From: Streptomyces sp. SCL15-4
Lineage (GTDB): Bacteria; Actinomycetota; Actinomycetes; Streptomycetales; Streptomycetaceae
DNA length: 64,000 nt
NCBI RefSeq assembly: GCF_033366695.1
Contig: NZ_JAOBTQ010000001.1
Coordinates: 8,308,001-8,372,000, forward strand
Reading direction: 5' to 3'
Every line of letters starts with the position of its first letter. Position 1 is the first letter of the stretch. Both the position numbers and the translations under genes were made by a program. Below are positions 45,701 through 52,715 of this stretch, piece by piece. The notes under the pieces were generated by a model. It was not told the origin of the DNA, did not search any database, and saw only the letters and a program-made list of their open reading frames with translations.

Positions 45701-46849
45701 CAACTGCAGGCCCCACCGCGCCGACAGCGTCGGCGCCCCCTCATACAGCAGGCTCGCCGCCACATGGTCGGCTCCCGACAGCGCCACCAGCACATCCGCA
45801 TACGGCACCAGGGAACCCGGCAGGCCTTCTTCCTCATAGGTCGACCGCGCCCGGCTCAGTTCGATGCAGCGCACCAGCGTCAGCCAGTCACAGCGTGCCG
45901 CCGCCCGCTGGGCGACGACGGCCAGGGTGTGGACGATGGCCTGCGGCGGCTGCAGGCCGGCGATCGCACGGGAGAGGAAGTCGGGCCCGATCAGCAGGGC
46001 CAGGTCCTCGTCACGGCCCAGAGCGGACAGGAGTTCGGGCAGGTGCCGGAAGGCACGCGCGTCCGTGAAAAACCCGCGCTGGGAAAGCCACTGGGCGGCC
46101 TGAGCCCGGACCTGGTCCACCCACCGGGAGTCACCCTCGGTCCGGCGCACGAAACGGCTGAAGCTCTCGTGGTGGATCTTCAGCCCGCCGATCCCCGGCT
46201 GCTGCGCGATGATCGGTGCCACCCGGCTCAGGGCGGCACCGATCATCATCGCCGGCATCGGGAAGATCTCCCCGAGCTCGTCCGCGCTGACAGCGAAGTC
46301 GCAGACCGCCAGCGTGCTGGCCGCGTAACGCTGCTCGACCGTCAACGCCCGCAGCAGATAGGCGTAGTAGTCGTCCAGGTCGTGCGCCGATGACGGAACC
46401 GCGCGCAGCCGCTCAAGCGGATCACCCACGGCGCCCGGCGCAAGCGGCGTCCCAAGGCCGGGAGCCGGCCCCACGGCCTGACGGCACAGATACGTGGCGT
46501 ACAGAGCGTTGCCTCGTGAGCGCTCCTCGATCAAGGTGACAGCGGCCTCAGTATCCGTGGCAGCCCCCAGACCGGCAGCCGACGGCGCCAGCGCCGACAG
46601 CACACCCAGACGCTCCGCCAACGCACCCAGCTCGGCGCGGTCGAGAGGGGGAACAGTCAAACGGGCGGCTTGGGCGTCGACCGCCTCCAGATGAGGCCCG
46701 GGCTGACTGGCCAGAACAAGAACGACGCCGGGCGGCAGGCTGAGCGAAGTGAGTTCCTCGACCAAGCAGGCCGCCGGATCCACCGGCCCGCCGAAGGCGC
46801 CGCCACTGCTGTGCCCAAGGACCCGGCTGACGTGATCGATCCCGTCCAC
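42755..46849 (-). CDS. STAND-like NTPase lacking its P-loop end, with long helical repeat region
   Basis: The 1,364-residue frame opens directly at a Walker B-like motif (VVDGIDHVSR) followed by LPPGVVLVLASQPGPHLEAV, a sensor-like strand typical of STAND/NACHT ATPases. The rest is a long alpha-helical region of probable repeats with many Leu/Ala helices (e.g. LLHLADAHDGAGGILPSART; VASLQTV-type helices). STAND proteins of this layout normally have an N-terminal effector and a Walker A P-loop before Walker B; both are missing. A TGA lies five codons upstream of the first codon, and the break point adjoins CRISPR-like repeats. The present start is a GTG at 46849. It was likely a defence sensor; activity is doubtful. 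Confidence 0.6.
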   Translation of the reverse strand: MDGIDHVSRVLGHSSGGAFGGPVDPAACLVEELTSLSLPPGVVLVLASQPGPHLEAVDAQAARLTVPPLDRAELGALAERLGVLSALAPSAAGLGAATDTEAAVTLIEERSRGNALYATYLCRQAVGPAPGLGTPLAPGAVGDPLERLRAVPSSAHDLDDYYAYLLRALTVEQRYAASTLAVCDFAVSADELGEIFPMPAMMIGAALSRVAPIIAQQPGIGGLKIHHESFSRFVRRTEGDSRWVDQVRAQAAQWLSQRGFFTDARAFRHLPELLSALGRDEDLALLIGPDFLSRAIAGLQPPQAIVHTLAVVAQRAAARCDWLTLVRCIELSRARSTYEEEGLPGSLVPYADVLVALSGADHVAASLLYEGAPTLSARWGLQLCAAVDRAGFAAPWEAYLTARDKDRGGKSGHDGSAGNEAVFLAELRGRIRLPGHGTDQRESPEGHPLTLAQRVARFLDQEALDSPEPALGVLLDCLGAELLLESAALIERPERRAALLLHLADAHDGAGGILPSARTLAVAVWASAPCGLRRLLDRGVPVADLAEEVFRGDDVTTVLQEATHAVLTGRYGDLSRPVSRWLELLEVAQAADPQAPTRLLALLDGEGFYRAWLRFTVTTLGLGRDVDAGRISAERASTAVRVALEQLAQHAAPFTGQPNASELGDIHRLVRQVLHEAVALLRGNDVALGIASLQTVSHGTTTSLMGMAGSGPLITTELLSLLAHSVGQAGSDIIHELMRTLRTAQADSRSMYAEDADFELEMARVSLACDDPDEAQRCWERAAHYMGAYGGHKDITIEELLEPLPQLVQADPVQARVRLARTQPLVYLVAECTDGRGTAGTPQEWWRLLAGLDPRAAAQLAAQVLLTEPGLPDARVDAAHQQLLAMQANTADPVVLAALRIAAGSRGRNLDADVVLLGQLADLPGDDAAHALRLLPVLANAITSTYDDQTLIHASHLAGDTLSPALRAAAQRLGGEGGPPWTPRPVPSTSSRNWSGPKGRYPTGAFLHAQQRPVLPEGAAGVLAAVRDCGSKAYDDPPGPRWSADALANAVGWRLVEITERQGPGAAAQLLHRIAQEMNASGPVDVLADVTAGLYLRHGIAPDVFGPLAATAGMLAYTKIRGGGGWRSSAGNDRLELWQQAHTADAAIAAQDLADQVANAVANPSYGRTIGVSQALVSAFAIQPPDVSRPPAADALACWDAAYDVIAHRLPGDVRLGDGAYHPVPEPATQHDIDTALCRLAVATIALPERGDKRRALLAATVLLASRPRQAQAALAHVLSFDLGAGPLTWLLTVLHSHLPEGPLGAALHEQLVALCTSDMLSVRVEASAILTLAGHQPPSPPATAAHPTLAHAIAANLSSEDSA

Positions 46850-46862
46850 GACTGTGTCACCT

Positions 46863-47615
46863 CAATGAGAATGCGTATGGCTAGCGCCCCCAAGCCTGTT
46901 GGGCTCGGGGGATGCAAGTTTTGAGAAAACGGATCAATGGTTCGTTTCGTGATCCTAGACAGGGCCTTAGCCGGTCTGACCTGCAAGGATGCAGGTTGTG
47001 AGAGTATTTGCAGTTCTGTTGCGGCGACCTATAGTTGCTCACAACTGTGGGGACGGTAGTGGTCATAGCTGCAGTGCCGAGGGCTGCTGGTTTGTTGTTG
47101 GGGCCGTGCTCGGGGGGCTTTGGGGCAGCCAGCGGGTCGCTGGACCAGTAGCTTTTCTGCTGCATGCCAAGGACTCGCCTCGTACTGGCAGGACACGCGA
47201 TCTCTCGCGTGGAGCCGATGGCGACCAGCAGACGGCGCCGTTGGCTACAGCGGCGGCTGCGGCAACCGACATCTCCATACCGCGGTGGAGCGCGGTCGCC
47301 CGCCTCGCGTCCTGGCGGATCGCCGGCGAGGAACCGGCTCCCAGGGTGAGTAAGGAGGCCCCGGCAGGCTCCCGAGCCCAGCTGCTTCAGCGGTCCGGCG
47401 TCTGCTCTGGAGGATGCTCATCTCTCTGGGCTCAGCAGCCCCGATTGGCAACATAATGGACCTGGCTGCGGAACGCGTCTGGGGTGCTACGTTGTTGCGG
47501 TGGGGGAGCTGAGCCGATCCTGACGCCAGGGACAGATCTGCCTCCCGTCTTGGTTGGCTGGCCGCAGGGTGGGATGTGCGCGGCGCGCAGACAAGCTCGA
47601 TCAGTAGTGGGGAAC
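46863..47615. other. non-coding stretch with hairpin and CRISPR-like repeats
   Basis: No coding-like frame was found in this 750-base stretch between the truncated STAND gene and the ABC-3C operon. It includes a hairpin near 46890-46910 (CCCCC AAGCC / GGGCT CGGGGG) and two CRISPR-like repeats. The promoter of the ABC-3C operon should lie in the 3' part. Confidence 0.4.
46910..47003 (+). repeat. CRISPR-like repeats at the other edge of the module
   Basis: GGATGCAAGTTTTGAGA (46910-46926) and GACCTGCAAGGATGCAGG plus TTGTGAGA (46978-47003) share the GGATGCARGTTKTGAGA core. The second has a perfect CCTGCA-AGGA-TGCAGG hairpin. The start spacing is 77 bases, not 65 as on the other side. They are in the same orientation as those at 39839-39932. 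Confidence 0.4.
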
Positions 47616-48863
47616 GTGGCACAAGCAGGGGCGCACTCGGCCGCAGGCCAGATGACCGGATACCTCTACCAGTGCGAATTGGCTCTGCTGGAACTCGCAG
47701 AACGCAGCTGGGGCGAGGCCACGATCGAGGTGCGGATGGAGCTCCTCGACGACATCGAGTTCTTGGACCCCGAGACCCACACGCCGCTGGAGCTGCTCCA
47801 GTCCAAGCACCGCGAGGCAGCCGGCCCCCTGAGCGAGACAGGCAAGGACTTCTGGCGCTCGGTGGCGTCGTGGATCGACGCGCTGAAGGCACTGGCCGAT
47901 CCATCGGCCGAGACGATGCCCCTGTTGCGGCTGGTCTCGACTCAAGTTGCTCCCAAGGACACCTTCTTCCATCTGCTGCGCCCTGGATCGGACAGGGATG
48001 TGCGAAAGGCCCTGGCCCGGATGGAGCAGATTGCCGGTGACGCCGACGGTCCTGGCACTACTGCCAAGGACCGTGACCTGTTTATGGCCCTGGCCCCGGA
48101 ACGGCGCTATCAGCTGGTCAACGCCGTGATCGTCCACGACGGTGCACCAGTGATGTCAGACCTGAACCCTAGTCTGGCCAAAGAACTGGGGATCACGCCG
48201 AGCGACCATGCCGAGGCCGCCCTCGACGCGATCAAAGGGTGGTGGTACCGGATGGCTGTAGAACTACTAGAACGCAAGAACCCCCAGCGCATGAGGGCCT
48301 CGGTCAGTGCGCAAGAACTGGCGTGTCTGAGGGATGAAGTCCTCCACCGCTACGCGGAGAAGGACCTGCCGATCACCGAGACCCTGCGCAACCTCACAGA
48401 AGCCGAGATCGCCGGCTACGAGGACCAGCTCGTGGTGTCCCAGATGCGGTGGATCGACTTGCCCGACGACGAGATCGCCATGCACCTGCGCAGCTACCAC
48501 CACGCGCGTGCACAGCGATCCGCGTGGCTGCGCACCTTCAAGATCACTCCAGAGCGGCTGGAGGAGTATGAACAGGAACTCCACTACGAGTGGGAGCGTA
48601 CCTTCCGCCGCCATACCCGACGCCTCCGCGATGGCATCCCCGACGCCGAGCGTCAGGAGGTAGGTCAGCAGGTACTGGACGACACCATGGACAAAGTCGC
48701 CAGCAAACCGGCCCGCCATGGCAGTACCACTGCGGCATGGATCGGTCACGGCACCCTTCACGGCCTGGCCGACCAAGCGGACACCGCGCACCCCGACCGC
48801 GCCCTTGGGTGGCATCCCGACTACACCGACCTGTGCAAGCAGCGGGAAGAGCAGGACCAGTGA
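47616..48863 (+). CDS. ABC-3C system effector: putative DUF4297-like nuclease plus C-terminal domain
   Basis: The 415-residue protein starts with AGQMTGYLYQCELALLELAE, followed by an acidic/Glu segment DDIEFLDPETHTPLELLQSKH. That spacing of acidic residues and a QxK-type motif matches PD-(D/E)xK nuclease-like DUF4297/Cap4 domains. A long helical C-terminal domain of the type found in ABC-three-component systems follows (EIAGYEDQLVVSQMRWIDLP; HTRRLRDGIPDAERQEVGQQ). The TGA overlaps the next gene's GTG, so translation is coupled. In ABC-3C conflict systems the ATPase is thought to unleash such effectors on invading DNA. The start may be GTG 47616 or 47607. Confidence 0.7.
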   Translation: MAQAGAHSAAGQMTGYLYQCELALLELAERSWGEATIEVRMELLDDIEFLDPETHTPLELLQSKHREAAGPLSETGKDFWRSVASWIDALKALADPSAETMPLLRLVSTQVAPKDTFFHLLRPGSDRDVRKALARMEQIAGDADGPGTTAKDRDLFMALAPERRYQLVNAVIVHDGAPVMSDLNPSLAKELGITPSDHAEAALDAIKGWWYRMAVELLERKNPQRMRASVSAQELACLRDEVLHRYAEKDLPITETLRNLTEAEIAGYEDQLVVSQMRWIDLPDDEIAMHLRSYHHARAQRSAWLRTFKITPERLEEYEQELHYEWERTFRRHTRRLRDGIPDAERQEVGQQVLDDTMDKVASKPARHGSTTAAWIGHGTLHGLADQADTAHPDRALGWHPDYTDLCKQREEQDQ

Positions 48864-49345
48864 CCACCGCCCCTCACCGCAGCACGCTCGAGGCCAGAGC
48901 CCTGTTCAATCCGGCCTTCGGCGCCTACCTCCTCGCCAGCAGCATCCACGCCGCAGCCAAGAAGGCGCGCACTCCCATGCCCTGGCCCAGCGTCTTCCTG
49001 GTCCTTCCGCTCGTCCTGCCTGACGACACACGAGACTCCCTGCCGACCAGATCCACCATGACCCTCAGCGCCTGGGCCAACGCCAACCCACGCCAGCAGG
49101 CCGCCTTCGCCGAACGAGCCGCGGTACTGACCGCCTACACCCGTGCCAGCCTGCGCACCGCCCTGCGCCACCGCGCCATAGAGGTCAATGCCGGCAACCT
49201 GAACTGCCCCCGCGCGCCCAAGCCGCCCTCAGCCGCCCCCGGCGCCGAAGTCGCCGAGTGCGCCCGCGCCGCAACCCTCGTCGGCCGATGGCTCGCCACC
49301 ACCGACCCTGCCCGGGCTTTCACCATCCTCGGCGTCCGTCCCTGA
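48860..49345 (+). CDS. ABC-3C system middle component
   Basis: This 161-residue protein (ARALFNPAFGAYLLASSIHA; PMPWPSVFLVLPLVLPDDTR; NARQQAAF-like helix; TRASLRTALRHRAIEVNAG) matches the middle component of ABC-three-component systems, which bridges effector and ATPase. It starts with a GTG overlapping the effector stop (GTGA) and is followed by the ATPase after a 32-base gap with AAGGAG. Its mechanism is not established. Confidence 0.75.
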   Translation: MTTAPHRSTLEARALFNPAFGAYLLASSIHAAAKKARTPMPWPSVFLVLPLVLPDDTRDSLPTRSTMTLSAWANANPRQQAAFAERAAVLTAYTRASLRTALRHRAIEVNAGNLNCPRAPKPPSAAPGAEVAECARAATLVGRWLATTDPARAFTILGVRP

Positions 49346-49377
49346 CCACCCCTCTCACAAGGAGCCCCAGAACCGCC

Positions 49378-51327
49378 ATGCAACTGCTCGCCCTGGCCCT
49401 CTACCACCGAGACGGCAGGAAAGACCACAGGGTCCTGCGTTTCCGCCCCGGGGCGTTGAACATCATCACCGGTGAGTCCGAGACCGGGAAATCCGAAGTC
49501 CAGGACATCATCGACTACTGCCTGGGACGCCGCACCGCCAACCTGCCCGACGAACCGATCGACCAGTCCGTCGGCTGGTACGCCCTCCTGGTCACCTTCA
49601 AAGACGGCGGCCGCATGGTCCTCGCCCGGCCCCGGCCGACCGGCGCCTCCACCGTCCACGCGATGGTGCGAACCGGAGACGCCACCCTTGAACTCCCGCA
49701 GGCTGACGAGCTCATCGCCAACTCCAATGTCGCAGCCCTGCGTAGCGAAGTCAGCGCCCGGCTCGGCATCGAAGACTTCCGCTTCCAGCCACCCGCCGGA
49801 GCCACACGAAACGCCTTCGACGTATCCATCGCCCACGCAGCCCTGCTCTGCTTTCAGAACCAGAACGAGATCGCCGACAAGACAGCACTGTTCCACCGCC
49901 AGACCGAGACCGGCATGGCGCAGACCCTCAAGGACACCCTTCCCTACTTTCTCGGCGCCGCCGGCCCCGAACAGTCCCTACGCCGCCACCACCTCGGCGA
50001 AGCCATCCGCGCGCAACGCCAAGCGCAGCGCAAGTACGACGACGCACTGCGCCAGCAGGCCGCCACCGACGCGGGCGGCCTGGCTCTCGTCCGCCTCGCC
50101 GAGAACGAAGGACTGCTCACCGACGTCCCGCCGGCGCCTGACACCGGACAAGTTGTCGCACTGCTCCAGCAGGCCCTCGACGCCTCGCCGCGAACTGCCG
50201 CCCCCCTGGATCTGCCAGACCGGCGTTACGAACTCAACGAAGAGCGTCGCGCGTTGCGCGAACAACTCCAGGAGTACGACGACACTCTCGCCGTGGTTGA
50301 CCGCTGGCAGGAACAAGGCCGTGCCTTCACCGGAGAACTGCACCTCCAACTAGACCGCCTCAAGACCCTCGCCCTCCTGGGCCCCGAGCACCTCCACGAC
50401 ACCACCGTCTGCCCCATGTGCACGCAGCCGCTCCAGGAGCCCGACCCCTCAGCACAGGACGTCTCCGACCTCACCACACGGCTGGCCGAGGAACTTACCC
50501 ACGCGCAGACGCTCCAGCCTGTCCGCGAGGAGCACCGCCGCGCCCTGCAGGCAGAACGTGCAGCCGTCGCCGAACGCCTCCGGCTCAACGGGATCCAGCT
50601 CCGAGAACTGCTGGCCAGCGACGAGCGCATGCGTAACCTGCAGGAACAGCAGATGCGTATCGCCCACATCCAGGGGCGGATCGCCGAGGCCCTCAGCCGC
50701 ACCGGAACGGCCAGTGACCTCAGCAGGCTGCGCCACGAACTCGAGCTGGCCAAGGAGCGTGTTGCCGCGCTTCAAGTCCTCGTCGACGAGGACGACGTAG
50801 CCGCCGAGACCGAACGCTGCCTAGCCGACATCGCGGTCAACATGACCGCCTGGGCCAAACGCCTCAACCTCGGACAAGCCGCGAACGCGACCGAGGTCAG
50901 CATCAGCCTGAACCTCCTCAACGTCGTCGTCAGAAGCCCTGACGGCCGACGGCCGCTCCGACGCATCGGAAGCGCCAAGAACCACATCGGCTACCACCTC
51001 GTCGCCCACCTGGCCTTGCACACCTATCTGCGAAGTAACAGCCGGCCCGTCCCCAGCTTCCTCATGCTCGACCAGCCCACACAGGCGTTCTTCCCGGAGA
51101 AGCCCCGAGACGCCTCCAAGGTCCAGGACGCCGACTGGGCCACCGTCACCGCCTACTTCATGCTCCTCAACGAAGTGGCACAACTCAACGAGGGCAATCT
51201 GCAGATCATCGTCAGCGATCACGCGAACCTGCCCGAACCGTGGTTCCAGAACGCTGTGATCGCCAACTGGCGACCCGACGATGAAGGCAACCGCAACGCA
51301 CTTATCCCCTTCGACTGGACCCCCTGA
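49378..51327 (+). CDS. ABC-3C system SMC-like ATPase (DUF3732)
   Basis: The 649-residue ATPase begins with an ABC/SMC P-loop (ALNIITGESETGKSEVQDII, Walker A GESETGKS), then a coiled-coil interior with a zinc-hook-like CPMCTQPL near residue 343. The C-terminal half has a Walker B SFLMLDQPTQAFFPEKP and a terminal His switch in QIIVSDHANLPEPW. DUF3732 proteins are the sensor ATPase of ABC-3C systems. Complete length and intact motifs indicate a functional copy. It is the last gene of a three-gene operon. Confidence 0.82.
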   Translation: MQLLALALYHRDGRKDHRVLRFRPGALNIITGESETGKSEVQDIIDYCLGRRTANLPDEPIDQSVGWYALLVTFKDGGRMVLARPRPTGASTVHAMVRTGDATLELPQADELIANSNVAALRSEVSARLGIEDFRFQPPAGATRNAFDVSIAHAALLCFQNQNEIADKTALFHRQTETGMAQTLKDTLPYFLGAAGPEQSLRRHHLGEAIRAQRQAQRKYDDALRQQAATDAGGLALVRLAENEGLLTDVPPAPDTGQVVALLQQALDASPRTAAPLDLPDRRYELNEERRALREQLQEYDDTLAVVDRWQEQGRAFTGELHLQLDRLKTLALLGPEHLHDTTVCPMCTQPLQEPDPSAQDVSDLTTRLAEELTHAQTLQPVREEHRRALQAERAAVAERLRLNGIQLRELLASDERMRNLQEQQMRIAHIQGRIAEALSRTGTASDLSRLRHELELAKERVAALQVLVDEDDVAAETERCLADIAVNMTAWAKRLNLGQAANATEVSISLNLLNVVVRSPDGRRPLRRIGSAKNHIGYHLVAHLALHTYLRSNSRPVPSFLMLDQPTQAFFPEKPRDASKVQDADWATVTAYFMLLNEVAQLNEGNLQIIVSDHANLPEPWFQNAVIANWRPDDEGNRNALIPFDWTP

Positions 51328-51638
51328 CGAAGGCGCGAGAGCGAGACTCGCGGTCAAATGCGCTGAAACGGCGGACGTTGTACGGCGGAAACCACCTGGC
51401 TTGTCACACACCGAGTCCGGCCACGGCAGCGGGAAGCGGCACGCGATGGCGTCGCAGGCCCCTCGGGCCTGCCGGACGTCAGCGGCCTTGCGGGTCCGGT
51501 CGGCTGCCTCCTCGTACTTGTGATGTTGTGCCATGCAGGGCGGGCTTGTCCAAAGCAGCTCGCTCGATTCACGCGAGCATAGGGCAGATCTGCCTGCTGG
51601 GCGGCCCTGCGGATCGACGGTCACTGCCGGTCGGACGT
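51328..51638. other. convergent intergenic region between ABC-3C and the Tns operon
   Basis: No gene is called. A minus-strand frame starting AQHHKYEEAADRTRKAADVR (ATG about 51535) is coding-like for ~50 residues but lacks a ribosome site. Repeated GGCGGA motifs near 51375-51398 (ACGGCGGACG, TACGGCGGAA) could be TnsB-binding remnants; this is not established. Confidence 0.35.
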
Positions 51639-52715
51639 CTACACACCGGCCTCGTCCAGGTCGCCGCGCCCGGTGTGGATGTCGTCGAGGAGGTCCTTGG
51701 TGAGGGCTTCGGTGCCTCGTTCGATAGCTTCCTGTGCGGCCTGGCAGATGAGGTGGTTGAGGGTTTCGATGTAGCCGCCGGTGCGCTTGTGCAGGTACGA
51801 GGCGAGTCCGATGAGGGTGCCCTTCTGGTGCTTGTGCAGGCGTAGGTCGTCTTCGAAGGCTTCGACAACGTCCTCCCAGTCCTCGGGCGCGGTGGGGGAG
51901 TAGTCGATGGTGCCGACCCACAGCACGGGCATGTCGCTGTCGAACTTCATGCCCTGGTGGGGGAGCTTGGAGCGGCGTCCGGTGTAGCGGGCGGCGTGGA
52001 TGGCGTCGCGTGCCCCGGTGCCGCAGTAGATGAAGGTGACCCGGGTGTGGTCCTGCAGGCTCTCGAAGTAGGACAGTGCGGTGCGGGCCTCGCCGTCACT
52101 GAGCCGGTCGATGCCGTCGACGAGGACGAGCTGAGTGCCCGCGTGCTTCATGACGTGCGTGACAGGGAGGGTCACGTCGAGAGTGCGGTAGTCGCCCTTG
52201 GCCGGGTTGCGCATGTACTGCAGGCCGAGGAACTCGGCGAAGGGCAGCGACCAGTGCATGCTGCTGTCCCGGTCCGGGGGTACGTTGATGTAGATGACCG
52301 GGACACGGTTCGGGTCGGTGCCGGAGTCGCTTTCGATCATGCCTTGGTAGCCGCGGCCGATCTGGCACAGCAGAAGTGTCTTTCCGGCACCGCGCTCGCC
52401 GTCGATGACCATGTCCATGCTGCGGCCGACGCTGCGGAAGCGGTTGGTGCGCAGAATCCTGCGCGCGTCCAGCAGGCCGCGGCGCAGAGCGGGGGTCAGG
52501 ACGGGCAGCATCTCGCCGTGGTACCGCATGCGCGGGTCATTGTCCGTGACAGTGATGCCGGCAGGCGCGCAGTCCTGCAGGTCCGGCGGGAGGACGATGC
52601 GGTGGACGAAGTCGTTCCAGCCCTCCTTGGTGGTCAGGAGGCCGGCGGTGAGGGGACTGGTGCGAGCATCGGCGAGGACGTCCGGCACTGTGTTGATCAG
52701 ATCGTCGCGGCTCAT
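51639..52715 (-). CDS. TnsC/TniB-like AAA+ transposition ATPase
   Basis: The 358-residue AAA+ protein has a Walker A GERGAGKTLLLCQ near residue 110 and a Walker B QLVLVDGIDRLSDGEART near residue 195, then VTFIYCGTGARDAIHAARY. TnsC/TniB proteins form DNA-bound filaments and relay target choice to TnsB. Its start overlaps the TnsB stop (ATGA). The C-terminal KRTGGYIETLNHLICQAAQE is typical of the family. It is the last gene of the four-gene operon. Confidence 0.85.
   Translation of the reverse strand: MSRDDLINTVPDVLADARTSPLTAGLLTTKEGWNDFVHRIVLPPDLQDCAPAGITVTDNDPRMRYHGEMLPVLTPALRRGLLDARRILRTNRFRSVGRSMDMVIDGERGAGKTLLLCQIGRGYQGMIESDSGTDPNRVPVIYINVPPDRDSSMHWSLPFAEFLGLQYMRNPAKGDYRTLDVTLPVTHVMKHAGTQLVLVDGIDRLSDGEARTALSYFESLQDHTRVTFIYCGTGARDAIHAARYTGRRSKLPHQGMKFDSDMPVLWVGTIDYSPTAPEDWEDVVEAFEDDLRLHKHQKGTLIGLASYLHKRTGGYIETLNHLICQAAQEAIERGTEALTKDLLDDIHTGRGDLDEAGV

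Noticed and set aside
51339..51400. Possible transposon end with GGCGGA repeats
   Set aside because: No matching inverted copy was found on the other side of the Tns operon, so the element end cannot be assigned.
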